Positions 11,348 through 24,100 are shown, counted from the first letter of the stretch. The stretch is 64,000 bases of DNA from Tulasnella sp. 424 (GCA_019633425.1 WSUB01000105.1:62001-126000), one strand, 5' to 3'. Made by a program: numbers and translations. The notes: generated by a model from the sequence alone, not told the origin.

Positions 11348-13236
11348 TCACGACGACGTGATTGATGTATACTGCTTTACAAACGCCGAAACCTCCCTCC
11401 AGTACTCGCGATAGATGCAAGTGTTATCTGTTTGTGTGTACCATATGAGCTACAGCTTTCCATGGATGAGTAGCGGAGGAGCATGATACTTACTGTGCTG
11501 TCCCTCGTTAAACTCCAGCCACCACTTGACACCCCTCCTCACCTTCCTCCATTCCCTGTTACTTGCCCTGTCTTTACTCTTCTCCACATTATCTTCAACA
11601 CCCTTGCTTTCTGCTGCACCCTCTTTCCTTTCTGCCCTCCGCTCACCAAGCTTTCCGCCCACTTCCTCTCCATCCTCTGGTAGAATCTCCTGTTCTTCAA
11701 CCCCTTCCATCCCACCTTGAGAACACACAATCTCCCATAGCTTCTTCATATGACTTGGGGGCACCACTTCATCTTGAAGACCAGAGATCATTAAAACGGG
11801 CTTGGATGGCGGTATTTTGGCAATGGATGTGGAAGAAGGCCACACTTGGTGGCAGAGGAAGGATACTGATGACAGGTAGGGCATCACAGTTGGAATTAGG
11901 TCAGGCTATGCACACGAGCAAAAGACTAAGTATCTCAACTATACAGTATTGGGAGTATGTGTGCTTACAATAGATGTAAAAGTGTTTTCCACAATCAGAG
12001 CATGGACCGCATCTGGGTTGCGCGAGGCGAGGTCGATAGCGACTGCACCTCCGATAGATTGGCCATAAAATAGCTTGAGGGCGCGAAAGTTTAGGGGGCG
12101 AAAATACACGTAGCGAAGGATCAAACTCACTAGAGGGGCTTCGTTCAATAACGGGTGTTCGCGAACGAAGTCGAGGGCGGTCTGCGCGTCTATCCGAAGC
12201 CCTAAGTGATGCATCAGACATAAAGGATTACATCAGTAACCATTATTCGGCGGGATGGCTGGTTGCATAAATGGCATACCTTTTTCAGATGGACTGCCCT
12301 CACTCAAGCCATACCTACAGTACCGCAAAAGACCAGAGGTGAATTCCTCCTGGTTTGTATAACAGCCGACCAAGGGTCTAGACATACCCTCTGTAGGACA
12401 ATATAAACACATTGCACCTCATTTGGTCGTAGAATAGCCTCGCCAAAGGTAGTCGGTGGCCAAGGTTGCCGGCGTTCGCGTGGAAGATCATAACGGTTGG
12501 TCGTGAAAGAGCAATCTATAATCGAATCCCAAAACACCACGTTAGTGAGACCCGTATGCAAAGGCATGGGCCAGAGACGCTACCTCTTGGTCGTGTTCAC
12601 TCATCTCGGGGTCGATGCGGATCCCCTCGGCTGAGCCTTCTGCGACATCCGCGTCGGTTTCCTTTTCGGCCTTCGCGGCACTATTGCCGCTACCGGACGT
12701 CCCTCCCGTCGTTCTTAGCTGCTTCCCTTCCTCTTTCCGTTTGCTCTTCCAATAGATATGCGTCTGCTGGTACGCCCCCTTGGTATTCGGCACATCTTCG
12801 CGCTGCAGCATCAAATAGGCTCGAATTCGTACGTTGTCGGGGGTCTCGAGTGTGACGTCGTGGTAAATCATATTGTATTCCATCGGAGTTGCGACGGCTG
12901 TGGAATTCAGCCAACTTGGATCGTTAGGTCGGCGGAGAGGCGCGTGGTTTCGGTGACGTACTTTGACGTGAACCTTGAGGGAAGCCGGATGGGTAGATGA
13001 GGAAGCCTTGGCCGTAGTAGAGTAGGCCTGCAGCTGTAGATGTCGGTAGTAGGGTCATGTCAATTTGGTCTGGTCAGTTTTAAATCAGAGAGAGGGGTGC
13101 GCACCAAGAGCAGCCCCGCCTGCAACAGATGCGGCGCTCCCCTAAATGACCAGGATGTTTCAGTAGGAGTTTCCTAGCCAAGAGAAATAAGGTCGACCTT
13201 GATCATAGTCTGAAGGCTCGGGATAAATCTGTCCAT
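11348..13236 (-). CDS. BEM46: BEM46/ABHD13-type alpha/beta hydrolase, membrane anchored
   Basis: Ten exons on the minus strand (13236-13198, 13141-13105, 13033-12962, 12897-12584, 12515-12388, 12314-12280, 12201-12131, 12073-11969, 11905-11494, 11427-11348) join to 430 residues. An N-terminal hydrophobic anchor (ASVAGGAALAAGLLYYGQG) precedes FLIYPSGFPQG and EYNMIYHDVTLETPDNVRI. The hydrolase core shows the oxyanion-loop motif FHANAGN, the nucleophile elbow YGQSIGGA (Ser), the acid in SGLQDEVVPP (Asp) and the base in EGQHNNTC (His), so the catalytic triad is complete. Usual members are about 300 residues. The excess is two low-complexity inserts: a Ser/Gly/acidic one around residues 90-140 and a Glu/Lys-rich one of about 65 residues between the Asp and the His. 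In yeasts this family has been linked to polarity and membrane localisation; the substrate is unknown. Confidence 0.88.
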
Positions 13237-13848
13237 ATCGAAGGCGCGTCTCGAAGAGGAGCGAAACTGGGGGTAGGTGGTAATTGGGGCGAGCTGGTCC
13301 AACGTGCAATAGATCGTACCGTGTGAACGGAGGTGAACGGTTAGGCGGCTCGCTTTTCGCCCCCGCGAGTTCGTCCTGTCGCATCGCACCTTTTAGCAGC
13401 CTCTCATGGAGATTGCATGTCCAACGATTCGCGCACTATGTTATTCCTCTTCGATATCCGCTCAACGACGGATCGGTACCGAGATCCTTCCTCGCTAGAG
13501 CGGCAGTATCGATTACTTCCGCCTCGGCTCCTTGACACAACTCTAACTGTTCAATCAGCTCGTTCCATTTTTGCCACGGGTCTCTCTTTGCTAGATTCCA
13601 CGCATTACACGGAGGACACTCTGATGGTTAGCCCCATGACCAGTCAGACCTCATAAACCATGTTTTGTCCACATTGCCGGTCATCTCTAAGAGCAGGATC
13701 CGTCCTTTCGGATATTGAGACTAAAACGGTGAAAGGCCAGGGACATTCACACAGGGAACTTCTCTGATGCATTGCTTTTACAGAGGCTATTACTCGTGAG
13801 TGCGCAGGCGAAACACGAGGAGAGGATTATGAAAATGGCGCTATCCAC
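13237..13848. other. Intergenic stretch upstream of the hydrolase gene
   Basis: Promoter of the minus-strand hydrolase plus sequence without a recognisable gene. Open frames here are short and show no domain. Confidence 0.4.
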
Positions 13849-14520
13849 TTATTCGATGTCCGGCTTTACGATCCATAGATCGCTGGGAGCAACGCATAGA
13901 GGTAGACACAGGCCTCCAGAGCCTGACGGGTCCCTAAGAAAGGAAGGGTGAGTTGAAGGAAAGGTCGACTTGCTATTTTGCGCACCACTGGTTCTGAATA
14001 GAGGCACCAGGACGCCCGCAACGATGCCTCCGGTGGCAGCGAGATCGGCTGGATTTGGACTTGAAAATTTTGGAGCAGTACCAGCAGGCGAATTCACGAT
14101 GTCTCGTATGTCTGTAAGGGATATGTTTGAATCAGGGTGCGACAGCGCTGAGATGCAGATGAAGACGTACATGGAGTTTTCGTGAACCGCGCGCGATTTG
14201 GAATCCTAGACAATGAAAACGTGAATATATACGGTATCTACGATCCGATACTTACACTTAAAAGCTTCTCGCAATAACGGCACCTAATTGAGTATCAGCA
14301 ATCCTGTCAATCTAGGGCGAGAAAGAAACTCACCGTGTAGAACGAGAACGTCGTTGGGCAGGAGGGGAGGAGATCATTGGAGGCAAAGTGGGCAGAGGGA
14401 AAACGGTGCCGCGTTGTCGACTGGAACCTGGGGGACCGTCAAGCTGTATATGCGATCCAGTCCAGTGATCACGAGGCGATGAGCGCCCTCCCCGCGCACG
14501 CCAAACGCATCGGAGCCAGT
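13849..14520 (-). pseudogene. Possible remnant of a single-pass membrane protein
   Basis: On the minus strand, an exon with a TAG acceptor at about 14205 reads DSKSRAVHENSMYVFICISA, then a Ser/Pro stalk and a hydrophobic ADLAATGGIVAGVLVPLF segment with a short polar tail to a stop at 13849. Upstream (14520-14340) another stretch reads GAHRLVITGLDRIYSLTVP but ends in an in-frame TGA. The order (beta-rich part, stalk, one membrane helix) is like the many small agaricomycete membrane proteins with a lectin-like ectodomain. I could not join the parts without a stop, so decay is likely. Weak call. Confidence 0.3.
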
Positions 14521-15616
14521 TGCCTACTACGATAGTCGGAATAGCATTAGTTTGTGATAGCACCGGCGATTTAAACGGCGCGTGCTTGGTCAACACTTGG
14601 TCCAGACAGTCCAGAGGGTGCTTTAGGATTTGTGCGACGAATAGCAATCATTGCCTAGCTTCCTCGTTATATCCATTAGTCACGTTCCGACAGATTCGAG
14701 GAAAAGTTTGTCTCTATGTGGGACAACGATAGACGCGTCGGAAATCCAGAGCAAACGAGCGTGTGCCCTCCACGAACCTAGACTCAATCCCCGTGCAGGG
14801 AGCAGAAGTTGAATCGTTGGCATTAGAGTCGGAGAGAGATTCTCAGATCGCCCATTACCAGAGGGAGATGCTGGAGAATCGCGATCTGGACGAGGTTTTG
14901 GTGAGGCAGGGCGTGGGTGTGGGCGACACGGAATATGTTTCGCTGATGGACTTCGGTCTCCGTGTCGCTAGCCAGCTGATCATGTCAAGTTACCTCCGAC
15001 ATTGAGTGTCAGATGCAGACACAGTGAGGCTCGAGTCTTCGCATCGTGCCGTGATACCCCTAATTTGCAGCGCATTGCCGATCAGATAGGCTGACGGAGG
15101 CTACTGTGATCCCTAGCCCGGTGGAGCTAATCCAGAAAAACGCAGTCTCCACTTAAAACTCGGAGGGCACAACAAATGAATCAAGGGTGGAAATGTAATT
15201 GGGAAATGAACCTTGGCTTTGAGATTACCGCAGCAGAGTGGAAATGGCCGAAAACAGAGCACTTCCGAGTCGATCCCAGTGCTAGAACCTTCTAATGATT
15301 GACCGGACTGGTCCGTAACAATGCGGCTGGAGGACCAACTTTATGCCAGTCACCCATGTTTTCCTCCAGTTGAGAGGCAGTCATAGAGAGGAGCCAAGTA
15401 AGTTGTTTGGTGTTTCCTGAGTCGAGCGGGGCTGAGGAAAAAGCTTCACACTGAGGCGAAATTTGTGCGCGGCGGACATAGACGGTGAACCGGAAGATGC
15501 TCTTCAGCAGACCCTTTCATCCACTTCACCGCTCCGACGGACCCGGTCCAAAGCCACGAATTGAATTCTAGTCTAGCCGAAACAGACTGACTGCGGCCTT
15601 GTGACTATCAAGCCCC
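14521..15616. other. Intergenic stretch, no recognisable gene
   Basis: One 80-codon frame (14763-15005) is open but has no recognisable domain and no plausible partner exons. The right end is the promoter of the PAC1-like gene. Confidence 0.4.
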
Positions 15617-16692
15617 ATGGTAGGCCGGATCTTATGCCTTCTTTCACAAGCACCTACCCTGACTAACGGTGGTCACAAAGGACACACTGGCAGATCCCCT
15701 CCGCGACAATCTCAACCCACCTCCCCGTTACCAACTCGAATCCGACAGCGAAGACGAGCTCGGCGGAGGAATCTATGGCTCGGGCAACATTCTCAAGCCC
15801 ACTCACCCTCAAAGCCCGACTCATTCATTCCACCTTAATGGCCTTATCGATGGTCTAATCGGAAAACCGACGATAATTGGAATCGGGACTGCTGGGTCCC
15901 AGTTCCGAAGAGCGCCCCCCGCTTTAAGTGACTCACAAGATATATCGATCGAAGCAGATGACTATCAGGTGCGCGATTTTCCTTCCGTGATGGCACAACT
16001 GGCTTACGAGCAGCACACAAAGATCGGAACCGCGTCCCGCCTCTCCACATCGCCCGTCTATATCCACATCTCAAGCAAAGTTCCGACATCTATCCATTGG
16101 ACTCTGAGTCGGTGGCTCTTGGATACGCTGAAGCCTACCAGGCAAGTCCGAGCTGGTAACTTAATCGACTCAGGGATGACTGACTCATGCCGTCCATCTG
16201 GCCAGGCTTGCAATCATAGACATATACCCAACGCCGGCGTACATCAGCTTGACCTCCATGCCGCATCTAGCACCGCCCGTTAGATACCTCAAAACGTCAA
16301 CTCCCGGCCTCGCGCTCAGCTTACCCAAACCGAATCTGGGGAACAAACTTGAAGGTTTCTGCCCACCAAACCTACTCGGGACTCAAACATTGTCATCAGC
16401 AATTCTTCCTCTCGCCCAAGCGTCTTTGCTATCAGGGGGGAGTTCGCTTCAAGAAGAAGCCGTTCTTGTGCTTCTCCCCTCGCCAAGAATTCCGCTCCCA
16501 GCACCAAAGCACTTGGATACCAGTGCGCTCCATGACGGATTGACTTTGCCGGAGGATAGTATCTGGAGCGCCGAGGAGCTCGAGGCAACTGCTGCCGCCG
16601 TTGGAATCGAGGGCCCGATCCTCGACTCCCGAGAACCTATCTTGCAGCGTCAGAAGCGGGCGAGCAGGGCGGAGGATGGAATGTACATTTGA
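15617..16692 (+). CDS. Proteasome assembly chaperone 1-like protein (PAC1/PSMG1 type)
   Basis: Three exons (15617-15619, 15681-16141, 16206-16692) give 316 residues. Exon 1 is the ATG alone. The second intron starts with GC in the strong context CAG|GCAAGT and ends in AG. Features match fungal PAC1: an acidic N terminus after PRYQLE (SDSEDE), a GKPTIIGIGTAG strand, WTLSRWLLDTLKPT, IIDIYPTPAYISLTS, APPVRYLKTS, PPNLLGTQ, AVLVLLPSPRIPLPAP and a C-terminal DGMYI. In the PAC1-PAC2 dimer the C-terminal residues are thought to contact the 20S alpha ring. The identification rests on remembered family patterns and the segment around residues 95-125 matches less well; an extra intron there is possible. 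Confidence 0.65.
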
Positions 16693-17577
16693 CCGTCCTT
16701 TCCGACTTGCCGTTGGTGCAATGTCACGTTGACCTTGGCTGGCAACACGGTGTTGCCGACCAAAGTGAACGGGAATATATGTAGGATTATAGAGCTGTTT
16801 GAGGCTCAGCAGGAACCCTTTGTCCGCATGATTTAACCGGATTGAAATGTTACATTCCTTGGTGCAGGCCCAATACAAATCCCAATTCACATCGCACACC
16901 GCTTCCGGAAAACGAAAGTTGGCACTCAATTGGTCATCAAGCCGATGTGAGAGAGACCATCGAGGTGTTGCATTTCATAGAAGCAGTCTGCCAGCTTTAG
17001 CTACCCTAAAATGGTGCTCATTTCAGAGGCACCAATAATTGCGGGTCCTGCCGCCCCAAGGTTCATGTGGATTGAGGTATCCGAAGAGACAATAACCTTC
17101 TATCATACAGTGACAGGACCTCCGCGTTGAAACAATCCGAGCTTGCGGGCCGTGCACAAAGTGGAAATTTGACAGACTGTACCAAGAAGGACAACTTCAG
17201 GTCCCAGTGTTGGGTTTGCTAGAGCCCATAATCAATACTCAATCAACCATCTCCATGGGCTAAGACCTGCTAATGTCAATGCAAGCTCAAAATAGTGACC
17301 AATCCTTGCATAAAGCATATGTCCCCTTTTGCTAAGTTAATTAGAACAAGCACCGAGTTATGCCTAATTTGAAATGGGCATTTACATACAGCGAGAGGAT
17401 TACGATACCACGATGAATTGGACCGAAAGGCAGAGAAACCGACCTCAACTTTGGCAAGGGCCTTGGCACTTGGGAGAGGTTGATTACATATAGACTAATT
17501 TATGCGGTAAAGAAGAATTCAATAGAGGAAAGACTCTAAGTCACGTATGGAAGAACTCTGGACTGGCTGCAGGGAGG
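16693..17577. other. Intergenic stretch, no recognisable gene
   Basis: No exon chain or domain recognised on either strand. This is the 3' side of both flanking convergent genes. Confidence 0.4.
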
Positions 17578-18046
17578 TTATAGCATTGTCGGTATAGCTG
17601 GAAGCGTCAAAACCTGCAGAGAGCCCAGATCTCGGTGTCGACGACGCATATGTTGTACAACTGAGTCTTTGCGCCGATTGCTGGATTGGCTGAAGTCAGA
17701 ACAGGAGCCCTTACATTTTAAACCGTGGGGTCTCACATGTAAAAGCAGCCAAGAACCGAGCATCCGAACGACCTAAAATGCTCAGAACGACACCTTGAAC
17801 GAGCAGCGGGATCCAGAAACCGCCTCCCGCATTCGCACAAGTGCCATTGATCTCTCGAATGCCTTTGTATTCGGATACATCAGTAGCGAGTATATCTCAG
17901 CGAACGAGAATAACCCACTTCGAGTTATCATGAACACGAAGGGACGCCCAGTTCTATGACCGATACCGATGATGTGAGTGACGGCGCACAGTTACAGAGT
18001 CGGTACGCACCGCGAGATTCTTTCCGCACTTAAGACAAGGCGTCAT
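17578..18046 (-). CDS. Small C2H2/C2CH zinc-finger protein (paralogue 1 of the local family)
   Basis: Four minus-strand exons (18046-18011, 17953-17919, 17862-17737, 17680-17578) give 99 residues. Finger 1 is CLKCGKNLA then ASLRVHDNSKH, split by an intron in the loop. Finger 2 is CECGRRFLDPAARSRCRSEH, with C-x1-C-x12-C-x3-H spacing. Finger 3 is CSVLGCFYINRRKDSVVQH then RRRH. Exons 1, 2 and 3 are exactly 36, 35 and 126 nt, identical to the paralogue at 31784-32479, so these are true duplicates. The protein ends soon after finger 3 and lacks the Pro-rich tail of the paralogue. Acceptor 17681 was preferred over one 9 nt upstream because it keeps the 12-residue spacing of finger 3. Probably a nuclear DNA-binding protein; function unknown. 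Confidence 0.65.
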
Positions 18047-20912
18047 GGGTTATTAAAAGTAGTATAGCTGTTAAGATAATTGGAGAAATGGCGATCAGGC
18101 GATGCCAGGTGGAACGCGAGTGAGTGGGTCTGGAGAGGAAGCGAGGTGAGGTTCCCAAAGCACTAGATACCATCCCTTCTTATACGGGTTGAACGTCATG
18201 CATGCAGTTCCGTAAGTCCTTCCACGATAAGACGACTCAAGATATCCAAGGCGGTGCCCGATCCGGACGGGAGGTCGATTCTGCACAGAAAAAGCTGAGG
18301 AAAGGAGGCATCGCTCGTGTCTCAGCTACGAAGCCCCTGGCACAAACAAGCTGACACACCTGAATCAGAAACGCAAAATGGAAAGACTTCAATTCAAAGA
18401 ACGCGAGCTCGAATTATCTCTTCGAGCCGAAAACAACCCCATGGCCCATTGTCCGCAATGGTGACCACCCTAGGGGATGCCCAAAAATATAGAATTCGTT
18501 CCGAAGCCATCCTGCGGGGAGGCTTGGAGCTCGGTAGGATCGAGGGGATAGACGGAGCCGGATCCAGAGAGCTGGAACGCAATGTCGTTCTTCGAGCAAG
18601 CTTCTGATGAGGGCGGCGACAAACTAGTGGGTAGATGGAAGCCTTAGAGGCCGGAAGGTACAATGGCCTAGGGTCAAAGGAGAGCGAGAAGCTTTCCATT
18701 ACATCCACGCATAATATCACAAAAGCAGATGAATGGAATTCATTGTATAAGACGCAGTTCCTCTCCGAGACGCGGTCGGGACGTAATGGATAGTGTCGCT
18801 TGCGTACTTGAGGGCCGTGCAGCCGTTACCTTATTTGCTGCTTCGATTATGATGGACGTTTGTCCGAAGTCGGCGTTCTGAGCGTAACGCGTACGTGAGG
18901 GCACGTGTCGTCCCCACAAGCCGTTGCATTCCCAAGAATAGTTTGGATCTCAAACCTCGAGATAAGGTAGACTGAAATCTTCTCAAAGCGGAAGCTATAC
19001 CAAGGAATACTTATTCAGCCAAAGGAGTGGACATACGAGACCCATATAACGGGCAAGTTGCCACGAGTGGGGTCGAGCTCCGACCCCACAATCAATTACG
19101 AGTCGTAATGAAGCCATGGGGCGGAATATCTCTTACAGCGGCTGTAAGATGCTGAATGCATGAAACACGAACAGCGCCGGCCCAACCAAATCTTTGCTCT
19201 TGATAACAGGTGCGCGGATTTCCGCCAGGCTCCTCTGTGAATTTTTGGGACGAATTTACATACAAATTATCCTCAAGAAATTTTGATTTACGCTAAATAT
19301 GTTGTTTACAGACGGCTCTTTCGTGGGAGAGGACGAAAATATTCTTGAAAATTCGGGAGCTGTGACATGAGAACCAGGAAAGACCCCTTGAAACGGTTGG
19401 AAGTGATGCACCCGTTCAAAACATAGGCCTTCCCTTCCGTTGTGGGAATTATTGTAGAGATGCTTCGTCGCACTTGAGCGCTATGATGACACGATGGCGC
19501 AACCCACCAAATACACGCACTTAGCATGGAAGGGGAGGGTGTAGGACCATGAACGAGTTCGAAGTGATTTCGTCGCTGCTTCCAGACCAGCGCGCGTGAT
19601 TTCCGCGAGCCAGAGAATATCCAAACGTCAAAAGTAGGCTGTGTTGAAGGCGCCCAGCTGGAAAAGGGACAACGCCCTGAAAACCGATATGCTTGTTTAA
19701 GAAGAGGGGGGAGTTTGAATGTGTGGAGAATCTTGCCATGCTCCGATAGAGCCGCCGGTCGCCGGCGCTCGCTGACTAATCAACTTTCGACATCCCACTT
19801 GCTGGCCGAAAGTTCATTTGGGATCATGATTTTCGTGAAAGCCACAAAATGAATCATAGTTAGGTGCAGGAAGGTCCAATCAGCCCACGGTGCGGCGAGA
19901 GCTACCTAGACATTACACCGGTGCCCAAGACTCTTCACGAGTGGAAGTCTTTCCTAAGAGAAAGTGTCCGGAGAATAGCGACAAGGGCGCTTCTATCTAC
20001 CTTCGGGACCAGAATAGTGGCATTCCAGAATCGATTAGAAGCAAAGTGTCAAGCATAGGTTTGGGGCCGAGAAGCCAGAAGCTTGGCAGGGTTTGTCGTG
20101 GTTTTTATTTTGTAGTAACGAGGTTGACGTTAACACGTTCTTTACATGTATGGAAATGTGTATGAAGATGCGATTACCTCGTACAGTCCCTGGCGTCCCT
20201 TTGCTTGTTTCCCTAGTCACCCTGCAGGGAAAGCCCTCCAGAAACCTGCTGAGAGATCCTTTTACGTTCAGCAAAGTTTTGATACGAAGGCGGAGTGTCT
20301 AGAGAGAGTTTACACGACCCCGAGAGACCGGCATCACGCGCGACGTGAGCTGAAGCTAGGAAGACTAAAGCACTGCCCGAGCCACTAGTCAGGGAAAGAT
20401 ACCATTCGGGGCTTCTAACAGCTGTGAAGGCTTTTGTAGAGTCCTGGAGGGAAGAGCCCGAAACATGGAGGGACTACTTAATCGTACCTCCGACACATTG
20501 GGAGTTGTGGTCTACAGAGCCCATTCATCACTTCACCAGATCTGATTCAGAGAAGGAAGACATAGAGATTCATAAGTGGTCAGTTTCTAAGCTTCGCGAG
20601 ATGGTACTCGGTATGTAAATTCCTAGGGCTTGTGTAACGTAGCATACAGGAATCCAGGATATACCTTGAAGCGAAAGACCCTTGACTTCCTGGAGAATAG
20701 ATGCAACACGTTTCAGTCTCTGAAGCCCGCGACTAAGTCTTCTCTCATCTTGTGAGATCGTTAGAGTACGACCCCTCAACGCCAGGCCGGGTTTGTAAGA
20801 TGCCTGGTAACGGGGGAGTTTGTAATTGGCCACGTGGGATCCACTTTCGGATCCGCTCGCTTGGCTCAGCCTCCAAGTTCCTCCATCATCCACCTATTCA
20901 TCCCCGATTTCC
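18047..20912. other. Gene-poor stretch, nothing recognised
   Basis: Roughly 2.9 kb with only short unrelated frames on both strands. I see no zinc-finger paralogue, transposase or reverse-transcriptase motif and no tRNA. The right end is the MYND gene promoter. Confidence 0.4.
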
Positions 20913-21783
20913 ATGGAAGCTCGAGCCTGCATCATCTGCCGGGTCAATGAATCATCTAACGTGGCACTATTCAGGTGCTCGCGTTGTCAGTCCGACAAGG
21001 CTCTTTACTGTGTAAGTGACATCACTCTTCCAACGGTATACAGAGTTTTTACTTAACCTTTGGCTCGTTCGTAGGGATCGGAATGCCAAAAGTCAGACTG
21101 GGAATCCCATAAGAAACATTGCAAGCGAGCTGAGACAAAAGCAAACCACCCCAAGGATTCTAGCGCCTCACCCTCGATGTCTTCCTCGACTTCCGGAAAC
21201 AGCAAAGTCAAAGCCGTTCGACTTAACGGGGGATGGAACATGCCGTTCAATCCTGACGACGTGGAAATTCCAAGCGACCACGAAATGTTCGCCGCAGAAG
21301 GACTAGCTCAACGAATCTCCCCGATTTCTATGCTCGTTGATGTGCCCATCGTCATCTGGCGCCTTCGGAAAGACAATCCCATGAGCCACCTCACCTCTCT
21401 TGAGCGAGCACACCTCGATAACCAAAGCGTTACATTCCTTATGATCAATCCCTGGACTGGGTGGGCCCCAGCACAGTGGCAGCAGGGCATCGGACCGGTA
21501 AGTTTTCAGGGGGCTCGTCGCGGTGGCATAACTAATGCTGGGTGGTTTCTTTCGCAATCAGGTCATAGTTGCCCGCTTGGACAAGAAGCCGCTTTCCATA
21601 GATGCCCTGGAGGTCATCTGGATGTTCTGTGACGCCTCTGGTGAGCTCGCTTCCGAGGGGGAGATGACTCGTGCACAGCTGGAGGCTCGCTACAAGCCTG
21701 CAGCATTTCAAAAATGGTGTGTCGAATACAAGGAAAGCTACGAGGAGTTGGGTAGACTTCAAAGTTTGGAGCTCCCGATTTAA
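20913..21783 (+). CDS. MYND-type zinc-finger protein
   Basis: Three exons (20913-21011, 21075-21497, 21562-21783) encode 247 residues. The MYND finger is at residues 6-44: CIIC, then FRCSRC, then ALYC joined across intron 1 to GSECQKSDWESHKKHC. That gives the full C-x2-C, C-x2-C, C-x3-C, H-x3-C ligand set. The rest has no known domain: a Ser-rich linker, then a mixed segment with VPIVIWRLRKDNP and FLMINPWTGWAPAQW, ending LELPI. MYND fingers are protein-protein interaction modules. Stand-alone MYND proteins of this size are abundant in mushrooms and mostly uncharacterised. Confidence 0.85.
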
Positions 21784-22115
21784 CCTTCTATGAGACCGAG
21801 CGTTGGAGGCACCGAACTCCGCCGTCCCTATCCCAGTATCGTTAACGAAATGTATATGTTTTCCCTGAGCGCGACCTCGCCGACCCTTGCTTTCCTTACG
21901 TGTATCACAGCGGTCCATTTACCTCTTTCGGTCTGGATAAATCTCGGCATCACGTGGGACGCGATTAAGGAACAGCAACGACCAGTCGTGGTCCAAATTT
22001 TTTTGGAACACGTCGTTCACTTCGTCTCAAGAGCATTGCGCTCTACAGTCAATCAGCGTCTTCTCTCTCATTGCTCTATTTCGATAGCTCCAAACGCTTA
22101 GCCCTGGCACCTAGA
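21784..22115. other. MYND 3' region and F-box promoter
   Basis: 332 bp between two genes on the same strand. No TATA box or exon recognised. Confidence 0.4.
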
Positions 22116-23060
22116 ATGGAGTCGACTCAGCCAGAGGACCCTCAGGCCCGCCGTGGGCTCGCGCCCCGTCTTCCGCCGGAACTCTGCGACATGGTCCTCT
22201 CCGAATCCCTTCCCCGCAATGCTTGGAACTTCCGACGCGTATGTCGTAGATGGAACAGCTACGTATTGGGAACGTTGGCTCCGAAGAGGTGGCTACCGAG
22301 AACGTCAATCTTCGTTCGAGGTCCCCAGAGTTGGATATTCTTCCGCGCTGCCAGAGGGGTCTTCGACGACGACCTCCCCTCAAACACTACGGGGTCGCAG
22401 TCATGGGGTCCAAATGAGGGTGGATGTCGGGAAATATTACCCCCTACTGTCCTGACCTCGACGCGCTTCGAGTGTACGCGTCTAGTCGGGGTTGACGTCG
22501 CACAATTCGAACCGGCAGCTGCGCCCCTTCACCCCTGGCACCTGAGGGAATTAATTATGAAACTGGAAGATGAAGTGCAAGTCCTCTTTCGGCTCCCCAC
22601 GGCGGAAACCGGGGTCGAGACGTTCAAACACGCAGTGGTCAACTCTCTCGCGTTGGCAGAGCGAACGAAACCGACCCTTACTTTACGATGGAGGGAGCTG
22701 TTTACAAGAACGATCGCTTCAAGTTCACTCGAGGAAGACCTGATATCATTCGAAAGGAGGACTCTGCTAGGCGATGACAGCCCTTCGGTACTGTGGGTCG
22801 CGGATGGAGAGGATGGATGCCCCGGAAGGTGGTTTAGCGCGCGAAATATCGTGCGCACGAGCCCTGAAGGAGAGCGGCTCACCTCAAGCCGTATTAGAGA
22901 GAGCTGGAGGTGCCGTCGACGATGCAAAGGAGAGGGAAGGAGTGTCATGCAGGATGAGGAGGATGAGGACTTGGTGGGCTCGGACGGCTACGACGCGGAT
23001 GTCGAGAACGAAGGGCCTCCTAGCGACTCTGAGATATTCGATGGGCCAATCTCAGACTAA
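22116..23060 (+). CDS. F-box domain protein
   Basis: A single open exon of 314 residues from ATG 22116. The F-box lies at about residues 20-60: LPPELCDMVLSESLPRNAWN followed by FRRVCRRWNSYV, the pattern of an SCF ubiquitin-ligase substrate receptor that binds Skp1. No WD40 or leucine-rich repeats are visible after it. The C terminus is strongly acidic (EDEEDEDLV, then a DYDAD-like run). The frame extends in phase upstream of this ATG, but ATG 22116 is the first methionine with a normal distance to the F-box. Absence of introns is unusual beside its neighbours and may reflect an old retrocopy or small gene family. Confidence 0.7.
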   Translation: MESTQPEDPQARRGLAPRLPPELCDMVLSESLPRNAWNFRRVCRRWNSYVLGTLAPKRWLPRTSIFVRGPQSWIFFRAARGVFDDDLPSNTTGSQSWGPNEGGCREILPPTVLTSTRFECTRLVGVDVAQFEPAAAPLHPWHLRELIMKLEDEVQVLFRLPTAETGVETFKHAVVNSLALAERTKPTLTLRWRELFTRTIASSSLEEDLISFERRTLLGDDSPSVLWVADGEDGCPGRWFSARNIVRTSPEGERLTSSRIRESWRCRRRCKGEGRSVMQDEEDEDLVGSDGYDADVENEGPPSDSEIFDGPISD

Positions 23061-24074
23061 GGATAAGCCAGTACCCCCCATCCTTGTTGCGAAGTTGACT
23101 GAGCGTACAACGGGGGCCCCTTAGCTCCAACTTCGGGGTAAGCCGACTTTTTTCCATCTTTCATCTCCGATCATTCCATTAAAGAATTTGGAAATCCCTC
23201 ATCATAGCCTTTGGCTACCAACGCAAAGAACTCTGTGTGTGCCGTATGCATCCCTCGGGCTGGACCGGGTCAATTCTACCCATTTCCCCCCCTCTCGAGT
23301 CCGTCCAGCTCAGTCAAGTCATATCGATAGCGGACGCTGCATCCTGTGTATTATCACTTGTAATTCAATATCGCCGTCTTAGAAGCAAAAGGCGAACTCG
23401 GGTCTAAAAATGCACATCATCGAAGAAACCCCCGATGCGGCCCGGACGCTGGTCCTCCCCTTCCCGTTTTTGCACAGCTTCTGCCTCGAGGATGCCTCGG
23501 GGTATTGGAAAGACAACTGTCAGGAACGCTCAAAGAGTGAGCGAACGCGCGCAAGTGGAAAACGGACAATAGGGTGCTTGCGTGTAACGTTATCGTCTGG
23601 TTTGCCTAAGACGGTATCTGGGTCTCCGGGAACGTAGTTATCCAAATGCGGCCTCAGCGATGGCTGGCGAGAGTTCGGAATCTTGCAAACCGGTACTCTC
23701 TACACCAGGCAAATGCGTTGCCATAAGGTCCACGATCGTTCAAACCCCTTTTTTCGGGAAACAGCAGTGTCTCGGTATAGCGTAGCAGTGCACAGCGGGA
23801 TGTGATACCGACCACCGCTCAGAACACGACACTTGGAACAACTTTCATTCGATACTAATACAACCTAACTAGTAATGAAAGCGATTCTGGGGTGTGTCCT
23901 GATATCAAACACTGAACGCGCGCAAGTCTCATCAGACATGGCAACCTCGCGCGATAGGTGGCACGGGATTGCGTCTCGAGCTTGGACGTCCATCAGAAGG
24001 GAAGAAAGATGGTTAGAACGACTTGAACCTTTCCACTCTTAGACTAGGCCCAAATGTCCTTGTCATTTGATTGA

Positions 24075-24100
24075 GGGGGGGGGGGGAGGGGGAGGGGGGG
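24075..24100 (+). repeat. Poly-G tract, potential G-quadruplex
   Basis: 26 bases made of G runs of 12, 5 and 7 separated by single A residues. Able in principle to form an intramolecular G-quadruplex on the plus strand. Confidence 0.8.
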
